Assembly (NCBI GenBank): GCA_905221605.1
Contig: CAJNDS010002099.1
Coordinates: 188,001 to 252,000, forward strand
Direction: 5' to 3'
Source of the DNA: Symbiodinium natans
Lineage: Eukaryota; Sar; Dinophyceae; Suessiales; Symbiodiniaceae
DNA length: 64,000 nt
Shown here: piece after piece, positions 53,781 to 63,602 of the stretch
How the letters are laid out: the number at the start of each line of letters is the position of its first letter
Numbering within the stretch: the first letter of the stretch is position 1
The notes under the pieces: model-generated
Seen by the model: only the letters and a program-made list of their open reading frames with translations
Told to the model about the DNA's origin: nothing
Database searches by the model: none
Made by a program: the position numbers and the translations under genes

Positions 53781-53936
53781 AACCCTAAACCCTAAACCCT
53801 TAGTATATGGGGGGTACATCCCAAGATAATGATAAGTTTCATAAGGGACCAGGACTGGGCCCGAGGAGCAGGGGGCTCCTTCGAGCTGTGGGTGAACGAC
53901 CTGGCTCGGCTTGCGCCTTTGAAATCACAACTGTCA

Positions 53937-53996
53937 GGGTTTAGGGTTTAGGGTTTAGGGTTTAGGGTTTAGGGTTTAGGGTTTAGGGTTTAGGGG
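53937..53996 (-). repeat. (TTTAGGG)n block
   Basis: Eight perfect units, 140 bases left of the CCCH gene's 3' end. Confidence 0.92.
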
Positions 53997-54132
53997 CTTA
54001 GGCGCCGCCCCTACTGGAGTCTGGGGTTTAGGGTTTAGCTCTTGTTTTCTAGGTTGGCCCATGAAACTCTCTGAAAACATATTCCGAAACTCCTACAAAT
54101 ATGATCCTCTTGAATTCTACAAAGAGAAAAGT

Positions 54133-54462
54133 CTAGATATCAGAGTTTTCTTGCTCAATGAGGTTGTAAAAGCTCATAACCAAAAGGGGGTCACAACAAC
54201 AAAAGGAGTCCGAGGATCTTCCGTGGGCAAACTTGCATGCCTCGCCGTTCTTGCAGACACCTTTCCGCGTGAACTGGTAGCAAAGCTGCGTTCCCACCAG
54301 ATCCGGCTGACTTTTCAACTGTAACTCGGAGTGCGCAAACTTGCAGTCGGCTCCAAGGGTGCACCGATTTGCTTGCCAGTACTTGCACATCCTCGTGAAC
54401 TTGAGGATCTCCCGGGTTTCCATCTGTGCATGGGACATGCCGCACCGAGTTGTGGCTGGCAC
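54133..54462 (-). CDS. Tandem CCCH zinc-finger protein
   Basis: A frame of 109 residues with two CCCH fingers. Finger 1 is C26-x7-C34-x5-C40-x3-H44 (CKYWQANRCTLGADCKFAH). Finger 2 is C61-x8-C70-x5-C76-x3-H80 (CYQFTRKGVCKNGEACKFAH). Each has the KFAH ending and basic/aromatic lead-in typical of RNA-binding tandem CCCH domains (Tis11/TTP type, with a 16-residue linker here instead of 18). Dinoflagellates have many such proteins, thought to act in post-transcriptional control. The start is uncertain: Met1, Met9 and Met14 are all possible. Residues after about 82 are Cys/Asp/Phe-rich and may be intron read-through. It is the only confident gene in the telomere-repeat domain, so a truncated or pseudogene copy is possible. 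Confidence 0.75.
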   Translation of the reverse strand: MPATTRCGMSHAQMETREILKFTRMCKYWQANRCTLGADCKFAHSELQLKSQPDLVGTQLCYQFTRKGVCKNGEACKFAHGRSSDSFCCCDPLLVMSFYNLIEQENSDI

Positions 54463-54691
54463 GCCCTACAGTCGCCGTGTACGATCCTGATTGACCCGGC
54501 ACGCTCAAGGCACGAGCACTCTGCAAGCCACATCTTAAGGCACAGCTACTTGGGTTTCGCGGCTTGGGGGCGGTTGTAACTAACCATGCTGGGTGCGCCT
54601 TAAACCCTAATACACTGTGCACTAAACGGTGGCTAGTCAGTTCGACCCACATAAGAACTAAGACCGAGATATCGACAGAACCCAATCGGCA

Positions 54692-54711
54692 CGCACACAC
54701 ACACACACACA

Positions 54712-54802
<91 letters not shown>

Positions 54803-54910
54803 ACCCACCCACCCACCCACCCACCCACCCACCCACCCACCCACCCACCCACCCACCCACCCACCACGCACGCACGCAGGCAGGCAGGCAGGCCCGCACG
54901 CCCGCACGGG
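54692..54910. repeat. Compound microsatellite (CA)n-(CCCA)n-(CGCA)n
   Basis: About 54 CA dinucleotides (one CT), then some 16 CCCA units, then CGCA, GGCA and CCCGCACG units. Frames across it (poly Cys-Val, Gly-Gly-Trp-Val or His-Thr) are artefacts. Confidence 0.95.
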
Positions 54911-55112
54911 CGCAGAGACACGCAGATACAGCTACATATACAAATACTGTTTTTTACTAATTATAATAATACTAGCAATGCTTCCGAAAATAAACAGGCA
55001 CCATCAACAAAAATATCAAAGACATAAACAAGCAACTAAGCATTTAACCAATGAGGTACCTATCTTTTCAGCCTGAGGCAGATGGGATTCGACAAGCTTG
55101 CCTTGAAGCACG

Positions 55113-55255
55113 ACTTGGAGGTTCAGGGTACTTAGCAACCCAATTATAACTGTAGTTATAACCCACATATCAGCCCCTTAAGTACCCCAATAGGGTTACA
55201 ATTGGGTTAGAAGTACAGATATTTTTGGGATACGAAGTACCCTGAACCTCCAAGT
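55113..55255. mobile_element. MITE-like element, 143 bp, 21-bp perfect TIRs
   Basis: Begins ACTTGGAGGTTCAGGGTACT and ends with its exact reverse complement (21 matching bases in all). The interior matches the 43301 copy in order: TATAACTGTAGTTATAACCC, CCCCTTAAGTACCCC, GGTTACAATTGGGTT. No coding capacity. Confidence 0.78.
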
Positions 55256-55308
55256 AGCTAGCGCGCAGGGCAGGCCTCGAAAAGGTCACGCAGCCGCCAC
55301 AGCCTCGG

Positions 55309-55369
55309 CCCTAAACCCTAAACCCTAAACCCTAAACCCTAAACCCTAAACCCTAAACCCTAAACCCCC
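55309..55369 (+). repeat. (CCCTAAA)n block
   Basis: Eight perfect units. Confidence 0.92.
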
Positions 55370-55929
55370 AGACTTTGGGCTTTGGGGCTTGGTCGGGTAT
55401 AGGGCCTCAGGACCTTCGAGTTGTGGTCCTTCACCTCGCCTCAGCAGCCCGATCGTCTTGATCTATGTTAACTGTAATATATGAGGATTGCCCTCAGAAG
55501 CCTAGTAGGGTTTAGGGTTTAGGGTTCAGGGCTTAGGGTTTAGGGCCAGGGTTTAGGGTTCAGGGTTAGGTCCTGAATATGATCCTCTTAAACCCAATAA
55601 GGGAAAATATAAAAAAAGGTCCCAAGGGCCTACCGAGCATATGTAGGATGTGAAAAGAATTTCGTGTCGTACATGTATTTTATGCAGCACATGTAACATA
55701 TTTAATATATTCAACATTTGTATGTTCTGTTCAATATATACATATATGAATATGTGTATGTGGTCTCTGGCCCTAGGCCCCCCCCCCCCCCCCCTCTCCA
55801 ACCCCCCCACCCATCAAGGTAGAGCACCCTACCCCCCGCCCCACCACCACCCCTTGCTGCTCAGCCATTTTGTGGCAAGGTTTCCCATTGAGCATGCCCA
55901 CGCGTCCCTCCTCCCTTGACCTTCCTCTT

Positions 55930-56345
55930 CAGCCCATGGTTTTTGGTTAGATTTTTCCCCTAATGTGGAACATGTTGCTCTTCCCCACTTGCGCCCCTCG
56001 CCCATTGGTTAGATTTACTCCCCTCCCCCCCTCCCCCCCACCCCCCCCTCCTTGTGATACAGTTAGATGGCTTGATGGTTGCCTGCCGCTTCAGGGCACT
56101 TCCACACCACCAGGAGGGCGGGGGGGGGGGCGGAGATTGACACCCGAAAACATGGCTCCACTTACATGTTCCATACCACAGGGAGGGGGGGGGGGTATTG
56201 AATCTAACCAACAACATAGGCGGAAGAGGAAGGGGGCGGGAACCATGGAAGTTGGACGACAATGGTCCACACCACGGCGGCGGGGGGGGGGGGTTGAAAT
56301 CTACCAAAAGCATTGATACCATGGGGGGTGGGGGTGGGAGGGGGA
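55930..56345. repeat. Degenerate tandem repeat of about 80-90 bp
   Basis: Five loosely similar units, some inverted, combine a GGTTAGATTT/AATCTAACC phrase, a long C or G run, and CATGG with CCACACCAC/ATACCAC. They account for the Pro/Gly-rich frames on both strands. Confidence 0.55.
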
Positions 56346-57603
56346 AGGCGGGGGTGGCAGCCCTGCACCACATCTACATATGTGTATATATATGTATGTA
56401 TATATATATATATATACAATTTCTATATTCTGTATTATCTTTATATCGTATATGTATGTATCGAATATGCCCTCAAAGCACGCCGAGGGCCCAGCCCGGA
56501 GCGCGGTCGGAACAGGATCTCAGCCTGCCGGCGGTTTGAGGCCCTGACCGAAAGGTTTTTCAGGCTTGTTCGGCGTGGCGGAGCGAGAATTTAAGGGTTT
56601 AGGGTTTAGGGTTTAGGGTAAGCCCCCAGATGCTAAATTCATCGCAATCCTGCACCTCCCTTGGTGCCGTCGCGAGCATCTTAAGCGTTTGAGCATCGTG
56701 TTCAGGCACATCACTTCGTGAAAACTGAGGCAGGGCCGATCCTTTTGTTTGATCCTATGCACATCTTGTTTTGCAGAAGAAAAAGAACGATGACGCAGGT
56801 CCTCCATCACTTGCGGGCGCTTTGCATGATACGAAGCATGCAAGAACACTGCATATGCTGTGGACTCGGGCTCCTCGTGAGAAATAGGGGGCAACCATGT
56901 CTCTACAGCGGCGGGGGCTGAATCTCCTGGAGTTATTTATTACGAATAGCGGCCTTTCTTGAATCTCCGTACTGTCAATGCTTGCGGCTCCCACCCTACA
57001 CCCTAAAACTGGAGCTTCGCGGCGCAGGTCTTCTAAGGGTGCAGAGCCTGACGGTCAAAGTGATCGAACAGCATCGCTGAGTCCTGCGATGTGCATCAGC
57101 CTCTGTACCCAACCCAAAACTGCTCAGTCCAAACCCTAAACCGTGAACCCTAAGCCCTGAAACCCAACGGTTTAGGGTTTAGGGTTTAGGGTTTAGGGTT
57201 TAGAGGGTAACCAACTTGCAACGTTGCAGCGACTCCTGCGTCACGCCAGAGAAGCGGCTGATCCGACCTCGCGGCGTGGCCCCAAAACCCTTCGAAAACG
57301 GAAACCCGAAACCCGAAACCCGAAGCCCTAAACCCGAAACCCGAAACCCTGAACCCCAACCCTCCCAAAAAGACATTCTGCAACACTGCCCTACACCTAC
57401 TGCACACCAGCGGTTGGCTTTTCAGGACTGAGGTTTGCAAGAAGTTTGTTCAACTCCTTCTGAAAAGTTGGGAATTTCGGGTTTAGGGTTGGGTTAGGGT
57501 TTAGGGCTTCACGAGTGTTTAGTTAGGGTCTATAGGGTGCAGGCTACAAAGTCTAAGATTTGTGGCACCCTGTCCCTTCATCCCTCCACCCAATGTGCTC
57601 GTT

Positions 57604-57680
57604 CCTAAACCCTAAACCCTAAACCCTAAACCCTAAACCCTAAACCCTAAACCCTAAACCCTAAACCCTAAACCCTAAAC
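57604..57680 (+). repeat. Perfect (CCCTAAA)n array
   Basis: Eleven uninterrupted units. Confidence 0.93.
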
Positions 57681-58119
57681 GCCCCCCAAAAGCCGCCAAC
57701 TCGATTGGAGCTCAGGGTTCAGAGTCTAACCCGGGTGTAGTTCTGAGGGTCAGGGCTGGAGATTCCGGGTCATCCTGAGCCAGCTTCTGGTATGAGTACC
57801 CCGGCCCAAAAAAAGGTTCACCTTGAAATTGTGGTGGGATTGTATGTACCCCCCAAAAGGTTCAAGGTTATCTTCTCAGCTACTATGGTATAGAGGACAG
57901 AATGAGGGCCGCGCTTTGTGTGCCACGCCGCCTGAGTCCTTCCGAAAGCAAGGCTTCTCAAAGGGAATCGCTTAAAAGCTCCGCGAGATCCCTAGAGGAG
58001 CCAAACAGCTTACCTGCATCATCTCCTTGTAACAAAATTATGCTAGGTTATAAAATTATAAGCTGCCCAGGTCCAAGTTACCCAGTCTAACCATAATGTT
58101 GGACGCGCTTTAGTAGGGG

Positions 58120-58134
58120 CCCGCTGAATTTAAG
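58120..58134 (+). other. 15-base match to the 5' start of LSU rRNA
   Basis: CCCGCTGAATTTAAG equals the conserved beginning of the eukaryotic 28S rRNA. The next bases (TCAAGTTGG) diverge from the expected GCATATAAG, and no other rRNA sequence is recognised around it. It may be a relic or chance. Confidence 0.25.
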
Positions 58135-58571
58135 TCAAGTTGGCTTCAGGCTCTGCTGCTTTTACACCTGATCCTAACCGAAAGTCCTAAGCCCCAGACT
58201 GCTTTCACTCTTCTTCGGCTTGTGTGTTGCGGGTTTTAGGGTGTAGGGTTTTAGGTCCCTAAACCCCATCCTGGCGGGTTCAGGGCTGCGGCAACCGGCC
58301 CAAAGCAGTGACCAAAACAAACAACCAAGACAGATTGCTTGCTTGCACCAGATTATATTACACATGAACCTCCAAACCCACAATCCTGCAAACCCTGAAC
58401 CCTAAACCCGAAACCCTAAACCCTAGGATTGGGTTACTACTAGACCCTGAACCCTAGACCGGACCCACCTGCATCCACGATGGTGGAGAGGCCGCCCCTC
58501 TGCGGTGCTGCCAAGGCTAGGGTTCGAGTTTCGGGGTTCAGGGTAGAGAAGAACGAGCAGGAATCCAATCC

Positions 58572-58612
58572 TAGGGTTTAGGGTTTAGGGTTTAGGGTTT
58601 AGGGTTTAGGGT

Positions 58613-58644
<32 letters not shown>

Positions 58645-58711
58645 GGTTCAGGGTTCAGGGTTCAGGGTTTAGGGTTTAGGGTTTAGGGTTTAGGGTTTAG
58701 GGTTTAGGGTG
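58572..58711 (-). repeat. TTTAGGG array with TTGAGGG and TTCAGGG blocks
   Basis: Order of units from left: five TTTAGGG, six TTGAGGG, three TTCAGGG, six TTTAGGG. Confidence 0.93.
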
Positions 58712-58892
58712 ACCACAGTCTTACACAACATGCGGGCAAAGAGGTTGCAAGACATCGGATAAAACTCAAACCGTTGCTCGAGGAATCCGACCTGCACCTT
58801 TTTCTAAGGCCAACAGTCCGCGTGATTCCTGTGGATGGCACCTGATAGCTAAAGGCTAAAGGCACATTCGCGGATGGCCTCCTACTGATACT

Positions 58893-59042
58893 GCGGCTGC
58901 TACTGTTGCTACTACTCCTAGTGCCACAACGACGACGACTACGACTACAACAACAACTACTACTAAACTACCAGTACTACCACTACCACTCCTTCCTACT
59001 CCTATTCCTCCTACTCCTCCTCCTACTACTACTACTACGACG

Positions 59043-59081
<39 letters not shown>

Positions 59082-59100
59082 GCTACTACTGCTACTACAA
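58893..59100. repeat. (TAC)n/(TCC)n trinucleotide tract
   Basis: Degenerate CTACTACTA-type repeat with a near-perfect core at 59023-59098. Poly-Val and poly-Leu frames across it are artefacts. Confidence 0.9.
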
Positions 59101-59494
59101 GCAAAACACCTTCGATACAAGCTCCCGACCTGGTTCTTGCCCGTGTTGGCAAAGAAATAGCAGTCCCGAAAACCCTGCGGTCGTTACGGCGGCTAGGTCC
59201 CCGGACGTGCAAGTGTCCAGAACCTGATGGGACGGGGTATGTTTAGGGTTTCGGATTTAAGGTCATAGGTGGGACGGGGAAGGCATGGCCTGTATATGCC
59301 GCCCAGGGCTTGCCACTCCCCACACAGCGGTCAAAGTACTAGTAACCACCCCCCCCCCCCCCCCCGGGTACCGACTACCCCAACTTGAAGCATTTTACTA
59401 TGTTTGCGTGGGAATGCCCAAAGCATCCACGTCCTCAGAATGACGCCGCCCACATGTCCGCACGACCCCCTTCGGCGTGGAGTGGTAGTTGCAA

Positions 59495-59526
59495 ACCCTC
59501 AACCCTCAACCCTCAACCCTCAACCC
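59495..59526 (+). repeat. (CCCTCAA)n block
   Basis: Four units of the complement of TTGAGGG. Confidence 0.85.
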
Positions 59527-59966
59527 TATCTGCCCAGAGTCTGGGAGAGTCTTTAATCGTGAACGAAAACGCTTCGATCACCGAATGGTGCAGCGACGCT
59601 CAACGGAATGGAGGGTGTAGGGTTTAGGGTTTAAGGTTTAAAAATTAGGGTTTAGGGTTTAAGGTTTAGGGTTTAAGTTTAGGGTTTAATTAAGGTTTAC
59701 TTCGAACCCTAAATCCCTAAACCCTCAACCCTAAATCCCCCAAACCCTGCCTCAAGGACTGCTTTGTCGGAGTCCACTGGCTTAGGCCTGGCAGCTCGCC
59801 AGAGATTCAGAATCGCGAATAAGGCAGAAGGGTATGTGTATATAAAAAAGTAAATAAATAAACAAATAAATTTAAATATATATATATATATGGTACCCCC
59901 CCCCTCAAAACCTACCTTTTCATACCCTTTTCTATGTCGAGACGTTATGTTTATGATATTCGAAGC

Positions 59967-59994
59967 CGGATGTATATATATATATATACATCCG
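59967..59994. repeat. 28-bp perfect palindrome
   Basis: CGGATGTATATATA and its reverse complement abut without a loop. Confidence 0.85.
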
Positions 59995-60041
59995 ATACGA
60001 AATATTAAATACTTAGAGACTCCAATAAAAAATCTCCAGGG

Positions 60042-60475
60042 CCAGGAGTTTTAAAACTCTTCTTGTGGCTAAGCAAGGAGTTTTAAAACTCGTGGCCCCG
60101 AAGATTGAAGATTGAAGATTCCCCAGAACTCTTTCCAGGAATCTTCAATCTTCAATCTTAGGGGCAGGGAGTTTTAAAACTCCTCTTGTGGCTAAGCAAG
60201 GAGTTTTAAAACTCGTGGCCCCGAAGATTGAAGATTGAAGATTCTCCAGAACTCTTTCCAGGAATCTTCAATCTTCAATCTTCGGCGGCATGAGTTTTAA
60301 AACTCCTCTTGTGGCTAAGCAAGGAGTTTTAAAACTCCCGGCCCCGACTACTTGAGATTGAAGATTCCCACAAAGAGTCCTGAGACAGCTTCAATCTTCA
60401 ATCTTCGGTGGCAGGAGTTTTAAAACTCCTCTTGTGGCTAAGCAAGGAGTTTTAAAACGCCCGGTCCTGAAGATT
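60042..60475. repeat. 123-bp tandem array of nested hairpins
   Basis: Three full units and a partial fourth. The palindrome GAGTTTTAAAACTC starts at 60046, 60169, 60292 and 60415, exactly 123 bases apart. Each unit has two copies of that palindrome flanking CTCTTGTGGCTAAGCAAG, then a long stem (GAAGATTGAAGATTGAAGATT pairing with its complement around a 17-base loop), enclosed by short G/C-rich pairing bases. No open frame. Confidence 0.92.
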
Positions 60476-60675
60476 TTTCTTATGGTTAAAAAACATCTTA
60501 CAAAACTCTAGGCCATGGTATTATATATTGAAGCATTGAAAGTGGTTCCATTATATGTGCACAATTTCGACGCGCAGCTTGGGCTATAAACGCGCAGTTT
60601 CCAGCCATAGCATACTCCTCATGTCGGCCGTCAACATGAAGGTTGCGTGCGCGTTTAGGGTAATTGTAATCCTAT

Positions 60676-61335
60676 ATGGGTTTTGGGGCTTCTCTATAAA
60701 ACGCTAAGCCCGGGACCTTTAAATCTTAACCCTATAGGGTTTAAAGGTTATGTGTTTCAACTTAATTGCAGGCTTAGGTTCAAAATCATATATCTTAAAC
60801 CCTAAACCTTTAAACCTTAACCCTATAAAGTTTCCAGGTTGCAAGTTTCGTTTAATTACACGTCAAGGTTTAAATACATATATCTTAAATTCTAGACCTT
60901 GAACTAACGCTTAAAGTTTAAGGGTTTCGGTGTATTTGCAGGTCAAGATTTAAATGCCTATATCTTAAGCCCTAAACCTTTAAATCTTAATCCTACAGGG
61001 TTTAAAGGTTAAAGAATTGGGCTTATTTGTTTAATCCTATAGGGTTTCGGGGCTTTTCTTTAAAACTCTAAATCCTGGATCGATAGGGGTTTAGAGTGCC
61101 TATGTCTTAAACCCTATACCTTTAAACCTTAACCCTGCAAGGGTTAAAGGTTTCGTGTTTCCGTTGAATTGTAGGTCAAGGTTTACATGTCTGAAATTCA
61201 AATCCTAAACCTTTAAACCGTAACCCTATAGGGTGTTTAAAGATTAAGGGTTGAGGTTAAATTGCTTAACCCTATAGGCTTGGGGTTTTGGGGCTTCTCG
61301 TTAGAATCCTAAACCCTGGATCGATAGGGTTTTGG
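60676..61335. repeat. Higher-order repeat with palindromic sub-unit
   Basis: A sub-unit of roughly 80-130 bases contains AAACCTTTAAACCTTAACCC followed by TATAGGGTTTAAAGGTT, so it folds on itself. It occurs about six times. A longer phrase (GGTTTTGGGGCTTCTC plus TCCTGGATCGATAGGG) recurs at about 60678, 61042 and 61284. Confidence 0.75.
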
Positions 61336-61640
61336 AGAATAAGCCCTGACAATACCCTTAAACAAACCCAGAACACGCAGTGGAGTGAAGTGGAGGGGAG
61401 TGGGGGGGTGTGGTGGGGAGTGTTTTTTGGTCCTACTTATTTTGGAAGACCGACCCCTGGCGCCCTCTCCCCTTCTATTTAGAAGCAAATTAAGTCCTTA
61501 TAAGCAAATTTGTTGCGTTGGAGATTGAGTGAGTACACAGATTACGTACCAACTCATACCTACATATAAAGCCAATACACAGTATGAATATGCATGTGAG
61601 TATTGCAACACTACGACGACTTCAACCTTTAATTTGAGGG

Positions 61641-61680
61641 CCGATTCAAAACTGAATCGGCCGATTCAAATTTGAATCGG
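61641..61680. repeat. Two adjacent 20-bp palindromes
   Basis: The second is the perfect palindrome CCGATTCAAATTTGAATCGG. The first (CCGATTCAAAACTGAATCGG) shares its 8-base arms. Confidence 0.85.
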
Positions 61681-61689
61681 ACATATTTC

Positions 61690-62880
61690 ATCATTATAGG
61701 GGAGCCCGCTCTTTAGGACTTAGCGAGAAGGATTTAGGGAATAGGCATTGAAGTGGGGAGCATCCCAAAGCTTAGTCCCCAAATCCTATTTTCTAAGGGG
61801 GCGCAAATCTTATCGCTAAAGCTTTAGCGTTAGCGAGAAGATTTATTGAGTAAGGTTGGCTTTTGTGTGAGTTAGGGGGGGGTCTCATTTTTGGGGATTT
61901 AAGGCTACTTAAGATTCCCTCTTTAGGATTTGGTGACTCCCTCCCACCCCTCTTCCCCAATATGATTTAGGGAGTGAAATTAAGGGATAAGATTGAGGGA
62001 TCCTTCTTTGTTGACTTTAGCGATAAGATCTACTGAGTAAGGTTCTTTGTTTTATGATGTAGACGGAGAGGCTCGTCTTTAAGATTTATAGTAAGGATCC
62101 CCCTCTTTAGGACACCCCTCTTTAGGGCTTAAGCAACAGGATTTAGAAAGTAAAACTAAGGAATGCTTTTTAGGATTTAGGGGATCTCCTCTTTAGGGTT
62201 TAGCCCCCCTCCCCCGCCTCCCACCTTTAGGCCTTAGGGAGTTAATTTCAGGGAACCAGATCTAGGGATCCCGATAAGATTTTATCCGAGCATCTGTTTA
62301 ATTGGTGGGACCCCCCACCGCAATAAGAAAGGCAGGGCACTGCAATAATGAGACCATGGCAATGTATGCATTCTCTATTAAGCACAATAGGAATGTATTG
62401 TAGTTTCGCCGATCCAGACTGCAGCTCAGCAATCAAAAACGAAGCCTGCAGACAGATTTTTGAACACCCCCGGAAAAAATTCATTCACTGTGGCGGTATT
62501 TCCCCATACGGAAACCCCCGTAATGGAGGTAGTGATTATCTTTTAGAATTCAGAGGCTCTCCTCTTCAGAATTTCAAGACTTCCCTCTTTAGGGCTTTGG
62601 GAAAAGACTTAGGGAGTAAAATCATGGGAATATGATTTAGGGATCCCACCCTTTAGGATTTAGCGAGAAGATTTAGTGAGCCATTTAGTGACCCACCCCC
62701 CCCCCGCCCGCCCCAGATTTAGGGACTGGGGGAATATGATTTAGGGAATACGATGTAGGAATCCCGTGCTTTCGGATTTAGCGAGCAGGATTTTGGGAAG
62801 AGGGTTTATGCAACAGAAAATTGTGTGAATAAGGTCAAAGGATTTAGGGAGTCGGTCTCATCTTTAAAGCGTTTTGATGT
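61690..62880. repeat. Degenerate repeats around GATTTAG and CTCTTTAGGA
   Basis: Recurrent phrases CTCTTTAGGA, ATTTAGCGAGAAG, GATTTAGGGA and GTAAAATTAAGGG make this stretch a mutated short-period satellite, possibly derived from telomere-type units. A less repetitive insert lies at about 62290-62560. Confidence 0.6.
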
Positions 62881-63099
62881 CACGCAAGTGTAGAAAATTA
62901 GAAAACGGTAGGTTTTGGAGGGGGGGGGTAGCATATATATATATATATATATCGCAAGAGAGGGTTATAAGTAGAGGTATAATACACTCTATATGTATAC
63001 ATACACCAGTCATGGAGTTCTATACATGAAGATGTGCCATGCTCGTCCTGCCTCTGAGCTCGTCTTTGGAGCTCAAGTAGTGCCTGCTCACCTCCGGCT

Positions 63100-63200
63100 C
63101 AAGGTTTAGGGTTTAGGGTTTAGGCTTTAGGGTTTAGGGTTTAGGGTTTAGGGTTTCGGTTTAGGGTTTAGGGCTTAGGGCTTAGGGTTTAGGGTCTAGA
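63100..63200 (-). repeat. (TTTAGGG)n block
   Basis: About thirteen units with CTTAGGG and TTTCGG variants. Confidence 0.9.
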
Positions 63201-63302
63201 GGGTCACTGTTCTAGCATTCATAGTCATTAGGGGGTTCCAGGCTTAGGAAAAAACCCACCCGCCCAAAGAATCCCAAAACAGTAAGAAAATATAAATTTC
63301 AT

Positions 63303-63497
63303 CCAAGGACTTGCCTTAATCGACGAAGGGCCTGCCTTATTCGGCGAAGGACTTGGCTTATTCGACGAAGGACTTGGCTTATTCGACGAAGGACTTGGCT
63401 TATTCCACGAAGGACTTGGCTTATTCGACGAAGGACTTGGCTTATTCGACGAAGGACTTGGCTTATTCGACGAAGGACTTGGCTTATTCGACGCATT
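63303..63497 (-). repeat. 21-bp minisatellite, codon-periodic
   Basis: About nine copies of GACTTGGCTTATTCGACGAAG, very uniform in the right half. As the period is a multiple of three, both long minus-strand frames stay open; one reads NKPSPSS repeats for 90 codons (63228-63500). A repeat protein cannot be excluded, but flanking telomere-type DNA makes a satellite more likely. Confidence 0.85.
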
Positions 63498-63554
63498 CAT
63501 TAGGGTTTAAATAAATAAAAATAAATAAATAAATATATGTATATATATATATAT

Positions 63555-63602
63555 GAAGAGAGGTTTAGGGTTTAGGGTTTAGGGTTCAGGGTTTAGGGTT
63601 CG
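63555..63602 (-). repeat. (TTTAGGG)n block
   Basis: Six units, preceded by an (AT)n run at 63535-63555. Confidence 0.88.

Noticed and set aside
54564-55076. 170-codon His-Thr-Pro frame and Cys-Val antisense frames
   Set aside because: Translations of the CA/CCCA microsatellite.
58856-59212. Poly-Val and poly-Leu frames
   Set aside because: Trinucleotide repeat artefact.
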